DNA of 64,000 bases from Rossellomorea vietnamensis (GCF_025398035.1 NZ_CP104558.1:3854001-3918000), one strand, 5' to 3'; counted from the first letter of the stretch, positions 1-8,416 are shown. Notes: generated by a model not told the origin, from the letters alone. Numbers and translations: made by a program.

Positions 1-1
1 G

Positions 2-601
2 ATCAATGATGTGGGCAGGGGAGTGAAGCCTGTATTAGATGGAATTCGCGCTGCACAAGGGGAAGGTCTTGAAGTGAAAGTGAATATGGTCGTGAAAAAA
101 GGTCTTAGCGACAATGAGATCATGCCCATGGTCCACTATTTCAAACGAGAAGGGATCACTCTCAGGTTCATCGAGTTTATGGATGTCGGAACCACAAATG
201 GCTGGAATTATAAAGATGTCATCAGCAAGAAGGAAATCCATGATCTCATAAACAGTCACTATCCGTTGGAACCCGTCGAGCCCGGTTACGTCGGAGAGGT
301 GGCAAAAAGGTATAGGTATAACGGGACCGATACGGAGGTAGGATTCATTTCCTCCGTGACGGAAAGTTTTTGTACCAGCTGCAACCGGGCACGGATATCC
401 ACAGATGGAAAGCTGTTCACTTGTCTATTTGCCCAAAGCGGATTCGACTTGAAGTCCATGATACGGGGTAATGCTTCAGATGATGAATTGAAAGAGGCGA
501 TCAGAAACGTATGGGAAAAACGGGATGATCGTTATTCTGAAATAAGGACGGAAGAAAGCCAGGCATCCCGGAAAATCGAGATGTCCTATATTGGAGGATA
601 A
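2..601 (+). CDS. moaA: GTP 3',8-cyclase MoaA, C-terminal part (5' end outside window)
   Basis: Radical-SAM enzyme that starts molybdenum cofactor synthesis by converting GTP to 3',8-cyclo-7,8-dihydro-GTP. Only the C-terminal ~199 residues are present; the frame is open from base 2, so the start and the N-terminal SAM cluster lie upstream. Visible: the second 4Fe-4S site as CTSC followed 13 residues later by a third Cys (about residues 122-139 of the fragment), the NRARIS stretch that follows it, and the conserved C-terminal Gly-Gly tail. These are diagnostic of MoaA. No partner Mo-cofactor gene lies downstream in the window. The gene ends just before a hairpin terminator shared with the convergent lipoprotein gene. 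Confidence 0.95.
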   Translation: MNDVGRGVKPVLDGIRAAQGEGLEVKVNMVVKKGLSDNEIMPMVHYFKREGITLRFIEFMDVGTTNGWNYKDVISKKEIHDLINSHYPLEPVEPGYVGEVAKRYRYNGTDTEVGFISSVTESFCTSCNRARISTDGKLFTCLFAQSGFDLKSMIRGNASDDELKEAIRNVWEKRDDRYSEIRTEESQASRKIEMSYIGG

Positions 602-604
602 ATG

Positions 605-649
605 AAAAAGCAAGGATTTCTCATCAAAGAGAATTCCTTGCTTTTTTTA
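605..649. terminator. Bidirectional terminator between moaA and lipoprotein gene
   Basis: An AAAAGCAAGGA..CTC arm pairs with GAG..TTCCTTGCTTTT, followed by a T-run on the plus strand and A-run/T-run symmetry on the minus strand. It separates two convergent genes. Confidence 0.8.
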
Positions 650-664
650 TACAGGTCAACATAA

Positions 665-1774
665 TTACTGATAGTTGACGACTGCCGGACTCGGATCCAT
701 TTTCAGCACCTCTTCGGGTGTCAGGACAGGAAAATCCTTCTCATAGAAGACTTTGAAGGCGCCATACTGAGTCGGCTCATCCCGGACGTATCGGCCATAC
801 AATGCCTGCTTATCCGCGGCTGCTCCCCAACCGTCGAAGTTGATGGCGACTTCGACGTTTTCAGTCGGTTTGATTGCATCTTTGTTCGTCAGCACGGGAC
901 CGGTGAATTGGTGGACGAGGACCAGTTTATCCGGGAGGTTATTTTCTTCCGCCATCGCCCCTATATACTCGATGGCCTCCTGGATGTCGCGGCCATCGAC
1001 TTCACCGAGATCCTCTCCGGGTTTTTCACCTTCCGCTACGTGGAATTCCGTATCGATGGCGAGGTGAACATTCGGGCGCTTAAGCCACTTTTCTACCATT
1101 TTCACCTGATTCATCACCGTATCCGTTCCGAGTTGGATATCGAGCAGTACGAGAGCATCATGCTTCTCGGCAAGCTTCACATACGTTTCGATATTTTCCT
1201 CAGACGTCATCTGCACATAATCACCGTCTGGACCCGGCGCATTTTGGGCCATGGTGGTAATCAATTCAATCGTCGGGACCGCTGGACGGTCCGGGTCGAG
1301 ATCAGAATAGACCTGGGTTTGTTCTTTCAGTTTCTTTATGTATTCTTCTGGTTCGTATTTTCCGAGAATCCCCATATGTTTCGATGCCGGAGTTCCGTAG
1401 TAGGTTACGAGACGATGATTCTTTAATGGTCCGTCCGATGGGTCTTCCACACCGTTAGCAAGCGTCTCACCCAAAGGTACCGTACGCTGAGGTTTTTCCT
1501 TTTGCCCCTCCTGATCGGTCTCTGTTTCTTCGGCCGGAGTTTCTTCAGCCAGGCTTTCCTTCAAGGACACTGCATCCTTAGCCGGCTCCAGCGGTTTAAA
1601 AGGTGGCTGACTCTCTTCCTTCTTTTCTGCTACCTTGTCTTCTTTCGGTTTCTTTTCTGCCTTGTCTTGTTCCGAAGCAGTTTCTTTCTTTTCAGGTTCT
1701 TTTGTTGCAGTGGGGGAGGAACAGGCTCCCAGTGCAAGTGTTACGGTTAACATTAGCGGCAAATATTTATTCAT
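665..1774 (-). CDS. Putative lipoprotein of unknown function
   Basis: About 369 residues. The signal peptide ends in the lipobox LGAC, so the mature protein should be lipid-anchored outside the membrane. A low-complexity Lys/Glu/Pro-rich linker (about residues 22-95) follows, then a globular domain of ~270 residues containing HRLVTYYGTPASKHMG and acidic/aromatic motifs such as LAIDTEFHV. That pattern resembles a TIM-barrel-like secreted domain, but I do not recognise a named function. I chose the ATG at 1774 because it directly precedes the hydrophobic signal; an ATG four codons upstream (1786) is possible. It stands alone, convergent with moaA and codirectional with acuC. Confidence 0.8.
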   Translation of the reverse strand: MNKYLPLMLTVTLALGACSSPTATKEPEKKETASEQDKAEKKPKEDKVAEKKEESQPPFKPLEPAKDAVSLKESLAEETPAEETETDQEGQKEKPQRTVPLGETLANGVEDPSDGPLKNHRLVTYYGTPASKHMGILGKYEPEEYIKKLKEQTQVYSDLDPDRPAVPTIELITTMAQNAPGPDGDYVQMTSEENIETYVKLAEKHDALVLLDIQLGTDTVMNQVKMVEKWLKRPNVHLAIDTEFHVAEGEKPGEDLGEVDGRDIQEAIEYIGAMAEENNLPDKLVLVHQFTGPVLTNKDAIKPTENVEVAINFDGWGAAADKQALYGRYVRDEPTQYGAFKVFYEKDFPVLTPEEVLKMDPSPAVVNYQ

Positions 1775-1875
1775 TGCCTCACACATCCTTTTTCTTAGAA
1801 GATTATGGAGGAGTTTAACACATTTTCCTTTACAAGAAAGCTATGTAAACAAATTGATAGAAAGATTTAATCAGA

Positions 1876-1914
1876 AAAGCGCCAAACCCCGGCATATGTT
1901 TCGGGGCTCGGCAC
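1876..1914 (-). terminator. Terminator of the acuABC operon
   Basis: Read on the minus strand, GTGCCGAGCCCC pairs with GGGGTTTGGCGC, followed by TTTTC. It lies 48 bases beyond the acuC stop codon. The rest of the 1775-1961 gap shows nothing else. Confidence 0.75.
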
Positions 1915-1961
1915 TTATTCTATCATTCTATCATCTCTACTGTACACTTGTTAGTCTTGCA

Positions 1962-3137
1962 TTACATCGATGGCTTGTGTTTCAGCTGCTGCCGAATGGA
2001 ATAAAGGGCTTTTTCAACGGTTTGTTTATTCTTTTCCGTGATTTCCCCTTTTCGTGGTATCGGCTTATAGATATCGGGTGCATCAGTCCATTCTGTCGGT
2101 AAGGTGACGCCAGCTTTTCCTTTCCAGCGTTCGACCCATTTAGATGGGAAAGAGGAAGCGAGGTCCATCTGCCCCGTCATTTCCATCCAGATCATGCTCC
2201 AGGCACGGGGGACGACCCTCCAAATATCATAGCCGCCGCCGCCGACGGCAATCCATTTCCCATCGCAATACTCGTGGGCAAGCTCATGGGCGATGCGGGG
2301 AATTTCCCGGTAGATGTTCATGGTTGCCGAAAGATGGGTGAGTGGATCATAGTAATGGGCATCCGCCCCGTTTTGGGTGAGGATCACGTCCGGTTTGAAG
2401 AATTCAATGACTTCCCTGAAGGACGTCTCATAGGCCTCGAGCCACGATTCATCCTCCGTGAAGGCGTCAAGGGGGATATTGAATGAATATCCATATCCTT
2501 TTCCGTGACCACGCTCATTGATATTGCCCGTTCCCGGGAAGAGATACCGGCCTGTTTCGTGAATCGACAGGGTGCAAACATCGGGATCATCGTAAAATGA
2601 CCACTGGACCCCATCCCCATGATGGGCATCGGTATCGACGTACAATACCCTTGCACCGTATTTTTCCTGCAAATAACGGATCGCCACGGAACTGTCATTA
2701 TAAATGCAGAATCCGGAAGCCTTCCCCTTGAACCCGTGATGTAATCCGCCCCCGAGGTGCAGGGCATGCTTCGCCTTACCGGTCATGACGCAGTCGACGG
2801 CCGTCAGCGTGCCGCCCACTAAATACGCACTAGCTTCATGCATACCTTGAAACATAGGGGTATCTTCTGTACCGATCCCGAACCCTTCTGCCTGATCTTG
2901 AGAAAGCTGGCCATTACTCGCTTGTCTGACAGCGTTTACATAGTTGGGATCATGATTAAGGAACAACTCTTCATCAGTAGCCATCCGCGGAGGGACGATG
3001 TCATCCGGTTGAAGAGCCTTCACTTCCTTTAAGAGGTCCATCGTCAGGGTGATCCGGGTCTGATTGAAGGGATGCTCATCAGAGAACCGGTACCCCAGCA
3101 GTTCATCTGAATAAATGAAGACAGCATCCTTTGTCAT
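1962..3137 (-). CDS. acuC: Acetoin utilization protein AcuC, class I HDAC-like deacetylase
   Basis: Zn-dependent deacetylase that, in B. subtilis, removes the acetyl group placed on acetyl-CoA synthetase by AcuA and so restores its activity. HDAC hallmarks are present: LGGGLHHG (about residues 128-135), the metal-binding DTDAHHGDG (about 168-176), GADAHYYD, and GGGGYD with the catalytic Tyr. I place the start at 3137 (MTKDAVFIY) because this ATG overlaps the acuB stop as ATGA, and because B. subtilis AcuC begins at this point; a start at 3164 would add nine residues. Length 391 residues, normal for the family. It is the third gene of the acuABC operon. Confidence 0.95.
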   Translation of the reverse strand: MTKDAVFIYSDELLGYRFSDEHPFNQTRITLTMDLLKEVKALQPDDIVPPRMATDEELFLNHDPNYVNAVRQASNGQLSQDQAEGFGIGTEDTPMFQGMHEASAYLVGGTLTAVDCVMTGKAKHALHLGGGLHHGFKGKASGFCIYNDSSVAIRYLQEKYGARVLYVDTDAHHGDGVQWSFYDDPDVCTLSIHETGRYLFPGTGNINERGHGKGYGYSFNIPLDAFTEDESWLEAYETSFREVIEFFKPDVILTQNGADAHYYDPLTHLSATMNIYREIPRIAHELAHEYCDGKWIAVGGGGYDIWRVVPRAWSMIWMEMTGQMDLASSFPSKWVERWKGKAGVTLPTEWTDAPDIYKPIPRKGEITEKNKQTVEKALYSIRQQLKHKPSM

Positions 3138-3781
3138 GATGAGATTCCCGGCATGTTTGGCCATAACACGTCATATCCTTCTTTCTTAAGATCACTGATC
3201 ACGTTCATCGGGTTCATCGTCCGAACCCGGAATACAAGGATTTTAAAGGCTTCGTCTTTTTTATCCGGATAGACAAGGACACTTTGGATATTGGAATTAT
3301 GCCGTCTGATGATGCCGGCCACTTCATAGAGGATGCCTGCTTTATGAGGGACCTTCACTTCAATCTGGGATCCGGGCTGATGGGCACCGGTCAATTGAAT
3401 GAGGGTATACAGCAGATCGGTTTCCGTAATGATCCCGACTAGTTTCTTTTCCTTCAGTATGGGAAGGCAGCTGATATGATGCTCATAAAAGAGGGCAGCG
3501 ACTTCTTCCACGAAATCCAGTGGATGCCCCGTGATCACGTCGGTCTTCATGATGTATTTAAGAGGCTTCTGCAGCTCGGACGTAACGGATCCATCATGGA
3601 AGATGGAAGGTGTACCATCCTTCACGTCCCGGTCACTTACGATGCCGACGACTTCCATCTCGTCATTCGTGATCGGGATATGTTTGATTTTCTTTTCCCT
3701 CATTAAATTGATGGCCGATTCGATCGTATCGGCGGCTTTCAATGTTTCGATTTTCGTTTTCATTATCTCTTCTACAATCAC
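3134..3781 (-). CDS. acuB: Acetoin utilization protein AcuB, CBS pair plus ACT domain
   Basis: About 215 residues: two CBS domains (roughly residues 1-125) and a C-terminal ACT domain (roughly 135-215). Such modules bind adenylates and amino acids, so AcuB is presumably the regulatory partner of the AcuA/AcuC acetylation switch; its exact role is not established. The GTG start at 3781 gives VIVEEIM, aligning with the start of B. subtilis AcuB, and has AAAAGG nine bases upstream. Another GTG lies at 3790. The stop overlaps the acuC start by four bases (ATGA), which suggests translational coupling. Confidence 0.93.
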   Translation of the reverse strand: MIVEEIMKTKIETLKAADTIESAINLMREKKIKHIPITNDEMEVVGIVSDRDVKDGTPSIFHDGSVTSELQKPLKYIMKTDVITGHPLDFVEEVAALFYEHHISCLPILKEKKLVGIITETDLLYTLIQLTGAHQPGSQIEVKVPHKAGILYEVAGIIRRHNSNIQSVLVYPDKKDEAFKILVFRVRTMNPMNVISDLKKEGYDVLWPNMPGISS

Positions 3782-3810
3782 GCTCTCCACCCCTTTTAGA
3801 AACAGTCACG

Positions 3811-4443
3811 TCAATACATAAAACGATTCATAAATCGAAGCTGGTCAAATTGCTGGATGGAATCTGCATCCACCCGTTTGCCGATTCTTGCCATTAAGCA
3901 GTTGGCCGGATGGGAACTGATTTCAGGATCATCCGTTGCGTAGTATTCCAATCCGCCGGCGTTCATCATTTTCTCCATCACTTTCCGGTATTCCCATACA
4001 TTAAGGCCCGTCCCTTTAAGGTCCCAGTGCCAATAGTATTCTGTCGTAATGACGATATAATCTTCCATATGATCATCCATCATGGATACTTTCAATAGAT
4101 TCTTCCCGACGGCCGCCCCGCGGAATTTTGGGATGACCTCGATGGCCCCAAGTTCGATCAGGTTCTTCATCTTCCCCTGTGACCACCGTTCGAGGGGATC
4201 AGGGTATAAATATGTAACGTACCCGACGATTGTATGATTGTCCCTGGCAATCAAGATGCGCCCTTCCGGTAAACCGGCGATCTCGACAAGGGCTTTGTGC
4301 TGCTGGGCCGGGGGTCTGAAAGCGACCAGGTCCTCATGGAAATCAAGGCGTGATAACTCCTCTGCCGAAATCGGACCTTCAATAATGATATTTCCTTTAG
4401 TTGTCTTTAACTCTGTTGCATTATAGGTTTTTTTCAATTTCAT
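3811..4443 (-). CDS. acuA: Protein acetyltransferase AcuA (GNAT family)
   Basis: 210 residues, the same length as the B. subtilis protein. AcuA uses acetyl-CoA to acetylate the catalytic lysine of acetyl-CoA synthetase and switch it off. The GNAT acetyl-CoA-binding segment is visible at about residues 101-117 (IEVIPKFRGAAVGKNLL). First gene of acuABC, transcribed divergently from acsA, the gene for its substrate. A TATAAT box and an overlapping cre lie 35-70 bases upstream. Confidence 0.96.
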   Translation of the reverse strand: MKLKKTYNATELKTTKGNIIIEGPISAEELSRLDFHEDLVAFRPPAQQHKALVEIAGLPEGRILIARDNHTIVGYVTYLYPDPLERWSQGKMKNLIELGAIEVIPKFRGAAVGKNLLKVSMMDDHMEDYIVITTEYYWHWDLKGTGLNVWEYRKVMEKMMNAGGLEYYATDDPEISSHPANCLMARIGKRVDADSIQQFDQLRFMNRFMY

Positions 4444-4475
4444 CTGGACACCACCTAAAGATATTCCTCCCTTCC

Positions 4476-4481
4476 ATTATA
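4476..4481 (-). promoter_or_regulatory. -10 box of the acuABC promoter
   Basis: TATAAT on the minus strand, 33 bases upstream of the acuA ATG. No good -35 box is seen at 16-18 bp spacing, where the cre site sits. Confidence 0.6.
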
Positions 4482-4497
4482 CATGAAATTAAAAACG

Positions 4498-4511
4498 AGA
4501 GAGCGCTTTCA
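4498..4511 (-). promoter_or_regulatory. cre (CcpA site) at the acuABC promoter
   Basis: TGAAAGCGCTCTCT on the minus strand matches the cre consensus TGWAANCGNTNWCA at 13 of 14 positions. It covers the -35 region of the acuA promoter, the position expected for CcpA repression. B. subtilis acuABC is known to be CcpA-controlled. Confidence 0.8.
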
Positions 4512-4631
4512 CAAAAAATTCAGACGTTTAGATTCGGATTGTTATTCTGAAATACCTATTAATGACAAGGTTTAGAGGGGTTATTGAATCAGAATCCAGT
4601 GGATATACTCCATGGCAGATTTTTTAAAAAA

Positions 4632-4660
4632 TTGAGAAAATATTCGTTTTATACTATAAT
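4632..4660 (+). promoter_or_regulatory. Sigma-A promoter of acsA
   Basis: TTGAGA, 17-bp spacer, TATAAT. The predicted transcription start is near 4667, about 30 bases before the ATG. A weak CodY-like AT-rich sequence overlaps the -35 (11 of 15 matches), which is not convincing in such AT-rich DNA. Confidence 0.85.
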
Positions 4661-4696
4661 AAGATTGTAATTTCTTACATAAGGGGGATACGGTAT

Positions 4697-6415
4697 ATGA
4701 AAGTGGAAGCGCTACCAGTGACAAAGGGAAACTATAATCTTGAAAACTATGAAAATACGTATGATTCATTCGATTGGAAAGAGGTCGAGAAGGAATTTTC
4801 ATGGGCGGAAACAGGTCGCGTCAATCTTGCTCACGAAGCAATTGACCGGCATGCAGTGTCTTTCAGGAAGAATAAGGTCGCTCTTTATTACCGAGATGCA
4901 GAACGTGATGAAAAATATACGTACTCTGATATGAAGAAGATGTCGAACAAAGCAGGAAATGTATTAAAGCGTTTCGGGGATGTGGAAAAGGGTGACCGCG
5001 TGTTCATCTTCATGCCAAGATCTCCTGAACTATATTTTTCCGTATTGGGTGCGATCAAACTGGGTGCCATCGTCGGACCATTGTTTGAAGCCTTTATGGA
5101 AGGTGCCGTGCGGGATCGCCTGGAAGACAGTGAAGCGAAGGTATTGATCACCACGCCTGAGCTGTTGAAGAGGGTTCCTGTAAGTGAGCTGCCGAATCTG
5201 AAGCATGTATTCCTTGTTGGGGAAGATGTGGAGGAAGATGATGTTCATGTGGACTTTATGGCTAAATTTGCTGAAGCAAGCGATAAGCTCCAAGTGGAAT
5301 GGGTGGACCGGAACGATGGTCTGATTCTTCACTATACGTCAGGTTCCACTGGAAAACCTAAAGGGGTGCTTCACGTCCATAACGCCATGATCCAGCATTA
5401 CCAAACATCTAAGTGGGTATTGGATCTCCAGGAAGAAGATGTGTATTGGTGCACAGCGGATCCAGGCTGGGTGACAGGTACTTCTTATGGAATCTTCGGC
5501 CCTTGGCTGACTGGCGCCTCCAATGTCATTGTCGGGGGACGTTTCAAGCCGGAGAACTGGTATAAAACAATTGAAGACTATGGTGTGACGGTCTGGTACA
5601 GTGCACCGACTGCTTTCAGAATGCTGATGGGTGCAGGGGATGAAGTCGTGAAGCAGTTCGACCTGAGCTCCCTACGTCATATCCTGAGCGTTGGGGAACC
5701 GTTGAATCCCGAGGTTGTCCGCTGGGGAATGAAGGTATTCAACCTGCGCATCCATGATACGTGGTGGATGACGGAAACAGGCGGTCAGCTGATCTGTAAC
5801 TATCCAAGCATGGAGATCAAACCGGGTTCCATGGGAAAACCATTTCCTGGTATCCAAGCTGCGATCGTCGATGATCAAGGAAATGAAGTACCACCATACC
5901 GGATGGGGAACCTGGCCATCAAAAAAGGCTGGCCATCCATGATGAATCAAATCTGGAACAACCCACAGAAGTATGAATCTTACTTCATGCCTGGAGACTG
6001 GTATGTATCAGGGGATTCCGCTTATATGGATGAAGACGGATACTTCTGGTTCCAGGGCCGGATCGACGATGTCATCATGACGTCCGGAGAAAGGGTAGGT
6101 CCTTTCGAGGTGGAAAGCAAGCTTGTTGAACATCCGGCTGTCGCTGAAGCAGGTGTCATTGGGAAGCCCGATCCGGTCCGCGGTGAAGTCATCAAAGCAT
6201 TCATCGCCCTTCGTGACGGATACGAAGTGACGGACGAGTTGAAGGAAGAGATTCGCCAGTTCGTTAAAAAAGGACTCGCAGCCCACGCGGCACCGAGGGA
6301 AATCGAATTCCGCGACAAGCTTCCGAAGACGCGTAGCGGAAAAATCATGCGCCGCGTATTGAAGGCATGGGAGTTAGACTTGCCGACAGGTGATTTGAGT
6401 ACGATGGAAGATTGA
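4697..6415 (+). CDS. acsA: Acetyl-CoA synthetase AcsA
   Basis: 572 residues. Cytosolic AMP-forming ligase converting acetate, ATP and CoA to acetyl-CoA. The adenylation P-loop YTSGSTGKPKG lies near residues 214-224, the A5-type motif is DTWWMTETGG, and the acetylatable lysine is in KTRSGKIMRR near residue 549; this lysine is the known target of AcuA and AcuC. Start ATG with GGGGGA upstream; the N-terminus MKVEALP aligns with B. subtilis MNLKALP. Codons 3-7 contain a cre site. It is followed by two hairpin terminators. Confidence 0.97.
   Translation: MKVEALPVTKGNYNLENYENTYDSFDWKEVEKEFSWAETGRVNLAHEAIDRHAVSFRKNKVALYYRDAERDEKYTYSDMKKMSNKAGNVLKRFGDVEKGDRVFIFMPRSPELYFSVLGAIKLGAIVGPLFEAFMEGAVRDRLEDSEAKVLITTPELLKRVPVSELPNLKHVFLVGEDVEEDDVHVDFMAKFAEASDKLQVEWVDRNDGLILHYTSGSTGKPKGVLHVHNAMIQHYQTSKWVLDLQEEDVYWCTADPGWVTGTSYGIFGPWLTGASNVIVGGRFKPENWYKTIEDYGVTVWYSAPTAFRMLMGAGDEVVKQFDLSSLRHILSVGEPLNPEVVRWGMKVFNLRIHDTWWMTETGGQLICNYPSMEIKPGSMGKPFPGIQAAIVDDQGNEVPPYRMGNLAIKKGWPSMMNQIWNNPQKYESYFMPGDWYVSGDSAYMDEDGYFWFQGRIDDVIMTSGERVGPFEVESKLVEHPAVAEAGVIGKPDPVRGEVIKAFIALRDGYEVTDELKEEIRQFVKKGLAAHAAPREIEFRDKLPKTRSGKIMRRVLKAWELDLPTGDLSTMED
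4704..4717 (+). promoter_or_regulatory. cre inside the acsA coding start
   Basis: TGGAAGCGCTACCA matches the cre consensus at 12 of 14 positions and covers codons 3-7. Its centre is about +44 from the predicted start of transcription. As I recall, the B. subtilis acsA cre (TGAAAGCGTTACCA) occupies the same codons, which supports CcpA repression by roadblock. Confidence 0.72.
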
Positions 6416-6431
6416 TAGATGTGTTGGAAGG

Positions 6432-6458
6432 ACCCCCGCTCTTTGTGAGTGGGGGTTT
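6432..6458 (+). terminator. acsA terminator
   Basis: ACCCCCGCTC pairs with GAGTGGGGGT, followed by a short T-rich tail, 17 bases after the acsA stop. Confidence 0.75.
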
Positions 6459-6498
6459 ATTTGTGAGGAGAGATTGCAGCCTGGTGAAAAAACACATA

Positions 6499-6540
6499 GA
6501 AAAAAGCCTTAGAGATACAAATTTCTCTAAGGCTTTTTTC
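6499..6540. terminator. Second, symmetrical terminator hairpin
   Basis: GAAAAAAGCCTTAGAGA pairs with TCTCTAAGGCTTTTTTC. The flanking A and T runs make it usable in both directions. It shields acsA from whatever lies downstream (now an IS element). Confidence 0.75.
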
Positions 6541-6588
6541 GAATTTCTTTTGTCCGTGATCAATAATGGAGGCTAATGCCGGTATGGT

Positions 6589-6596
6589 CAATAAGC
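6589..6596. repeat. Left target-site duplication of the IS256-family element
   Basis: CAATAAGC here is repeated exactly at 8066-8073 (extending to CAATAAGCG if the next base is counted). IS256-family elements make 8-9 bp duplications. Confidence 0.85.
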
Positions 6597-6622
6597 GATT
6601 AAGTCCATATAATTGTGTAAAA
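6597..6622 (+). repeat. IS256-family left inverted repeat
   Basis: Begins GATTAAGTCC and ends ATTGTGTAAAA; pairs with 8040-8065. Confidence 0.85.
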
Positions 6623-6694
6623 AGAAAGAGTCATTTTATTCCTTCTTGTCAACACTGTTTTCAACGACGATAAACAATGAGAAGAGGAATAAAG

Positions 6695-7855
6695 ATGACT
6701 CAATTACAGTTTAACCTAGATTTGGATTCTTTAAAAGAAGCAGTAATAAATTCTAACATCGAAACGGTGGTTCGCTCAGCCATCGTCCTTGTATTAAATG
6801 AATACATGGAAAGGGAGAGAGACCAGTACCTACAAGCAGCTTCCTACGAACGATCTACTGATCGTTTAGATTATCGTAACGGATACTATGAGCGTGATTT
6901 CACGATGAGTGTTGGGAAGATCAAATTGAAGGTACCACGCACCCGTAATGGAGATTTTTCTCCTTCCATATTTGAAAAGTACTCACGTTGTGATCAAGCT
7001 TTTGTTCTTTCGATGCTTGAAATGGTGATCAATGGTGTTTCTACCCGTAAGGTTACTCATATTGTGGAACAGCTTTGTGGTGAAACAGTTTCAAAATCAT
7101 TCGTTTCTTCCCTGACTCAAAAATTAGATCCTATCATTAATGATTGGGCTAAGAGACCTCTGAACGGAACTTATTTTCCATTTATATTTGTAGATGCCAT
7201 GTATATAAAAGTTCGCGAACACCATCGTGTCGTTTCAAAAGCCGTCTACATTGCGACAGCTCTTACTGAGAAAAATAATCGTGAGATTTTAGGATTAATG
7301 GTCGATCATGTCGAGAGCTACGAAAGTTGGAGTAGGTTCTTTCAACAGCTGAAATCGCGCGGTTTACAGTCACCTAAGCTTGTGATTTCAGATGCCCATA
7401 AGGGCCTACAAAAAGCCGTTCTCCGTGAATTTATTGGAACCAGTTGGCAGAGGTGTAATGTACATTTCAAACGAAATATTATTAACCAACTCCCTAAGAA
7501 AGATTCCAAAGAAATTAGAACGATGATTAAGCGGGTATTTGAAGCCGTCAAAATCGAAGATATGAGGAACTTTAAAGAAGAACTGATGAGTCAGTTTAGC
7601 GAGAATAAAAAATATGAAAAAGCGTTGGCCATCTTAGATGAAGGCTTTGAAGATACCATACAGTACATGGAGCACCCAGAGGAAATTCGACCACACATTC
7701 GTAGTACAAACAGTTTGGAACGCTTAAACCAAGAGGTTCGAAGAAGAGAAAAGGTCATACGGATTTTCCCTAATACGCAGTCAGCTTTTCGGTTGGTTGG
7801 GGCAGTATTATTTCATTACCAAGAGACCAATTATTCAAAAAGAAAATTCTTTTAA
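6695..7855 (+). CDS. IS256-family transposase (mutator type)
   Basis: 386 residues, normal for the family. DDE catalytic residues fit D167 (FVDAM), D233 (VISDAHKG) and E342 (STNSLERLNQEVRRR). It cuts and joins the element ends. I chose the ATG at 6695 (MTQLQFN) because AGAGGA sits seven bases upstream; an upstream in-frame start at 6677 would place that ribosome site inside the gene. No frameshift or stop is seen, so it looks functional. Confidence 0.96.
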   Translation: MTQLQFNLDLDSLKEAVINSNIETVVRSAIVLVLNEYMERERDQYLQAASYERSTDRLDYRNGYYERDFTMSVGKIKLKVPRTRNGDFSPSIFEKYSRCDQAFVLSMLEMVINGVSTRKVTHIVEQLCGETVSKSFVSSLTQKLDPIINDWAKRPLNGTYFPFIFVDAMYIKVREHHRVVSKAVYIATALTEKNNREILGLMVDHVESYESWSRFFQQLKSRGLQSPKLVISDAHKGLQKAVLREFIGTSWQRCNVHFKRNIINQLPKKDSKEIRTMIKRVFEAVKIEDMRNFKEELMSQFSENKKYEKALAILDEGFEDTIQYMEHPEEIRPHIRSTNSLERLNQEVRRREKVIRIFPNTQSAFRLVGAVLFHYQETNYSKRKFF

Positions 7856-7899
7856 AAGCCCTAAGCATTTTTGAATGAAACTTCCCATTCGAATGGTGT

Positions 7900-7955
7900 C
7901 ATAGCCAGGGCAGGCTGTCAAAGTGAGGAGCCTTTGACAGCCTGCCCTGGCTATG
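7900..7955. repeat. Perfect 24-bp stem hairpin in the IS256 element
   Basis: 24 bases (7900-7923, starting CATAGCCAGGG) are perfectly complementary to 7932-7955 around the 8-base loop TGAGGAGC. Outer arms GAAACTTCC (7877-7885) and GGAAGTTTC (7970-7978) extend the symmetry. There is no T-run, so it is not a simple terminator. It lies between the transposase stop and the right inverted repeat. Confidence 0.85.
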
Positions 7956-8039
7956 AATAAATTAATTATGGAAGTTTCGCAAAAAAATGTTGAATGGAAT
8001 ACCTATATTCAATTTACAGTTAAGAAAGACAAGTATGGA

Positions 8040-8065
8040 ATTTACACAATATAAAGGACTTGACT
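8040..8065 (-). repeat. IS256-family right inverted repeat
   Basis: Read on the minus strand it begins AGTCAAGTCC and ends TTGTGTAAAT; pairs with 6597-6622. Confidence 0.85.
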
Positions 8066-8073
8066 CAATAAGC
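8066..8073. repeat. Right target-site duplication of the IS256-family element
   Basis: CAATAAGC, identical to 6589-6596. It is also the first bases of the palindrome array at 8066-8262, so the element landed at the edge of that array. Confidence 0.85.
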
Positions 8074-8262
8074 GGAGAAATTACGCTTATTTCTCAAATA
8101 GAACGGAAAATACCTTAAATAGACGGAAAAATTCCGACTATTTACTCGAAAACGATAAAAATGGTTAATTTTCCTTTGCTTAAGCGGAATAATTCCGCTT
8201 ATATCCCGAACAAAAGCTCTATTATGCAGTCTTAACCGGAAAATTTCCGCTTATTTTCACTT
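8066..8262. repeat. Array C: short palindromic CGGA..TCCG repeats
   Basis: Five related palindrome-like units with a core of CGGAAAAATTCCG between A/T-rich arms: near 8068-8093, 8097-8122, 8118-8143, 8180-8202 and 8233-8257. The second and third are 20 bases apart; the other gaps are irregular (31, 61 and 52). No coding potential. The rest of 8263-8376 shows nothing I can name. Confidence 0.7.
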
Positions 8263-8375
8263 TAACTGGTTCCTAAATTAAGGATAAGACCTCTTACAAA
8301 AATGCACATTCCCCCTACTATGTGAATGAAGGCAACATAAGCCATGTAAGCACAGCTAATACGTGATTACAATGC

Positions 8376-8416
8376 AAAAAAAGAGGGAAACGTCACAACG
8401 ACGTTTCCCTCTTTTC
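8376..8416 (-). terminator. Terminator of the class A PBP gene
   Basis: AAAAGAGGGAAACGTC pairs with GACGTTTCCCTCTTTT; on the minus strand a T-run follows. It lies 10 bases beyond the PBP stop codon. Confidence 0.85.

Larger units (their letters stand above)
6597..8065 (+). mobile_element. Intact IS256-family insertion sequence
   Basis: 1469 bp, bounded by 26-bp imperfect inverted repeats (6597-6622, beginning GATTAAGTCC; and 8040-8065, inverted AGTCAAGTCC). The inner TTGTGTAAA is identical at both ends. The ends resemble those I recall for IS256 itself. It contains one full-length DDE transposase and is flanked by an 8-bp direct repeat, so it is probably recent and possibly active. It is longer than classical IS256 (~1.3 kb) because ~185 bp including a long hairpin follow the transposase. 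Confidence 0.93.

Noticed and set aside
908..1426. Long plus-strand frame opposite the lipoprotein gene
   Set aside because: It is the antisense shadow of the lipoprotein gene; no ribosome site and no recognisable domain.
4631..4645. CodY box at the acsA promoter
   Set aside because: Only 11 of 15 matches in very AT-rich DNA; kept as a note on the promoter only.
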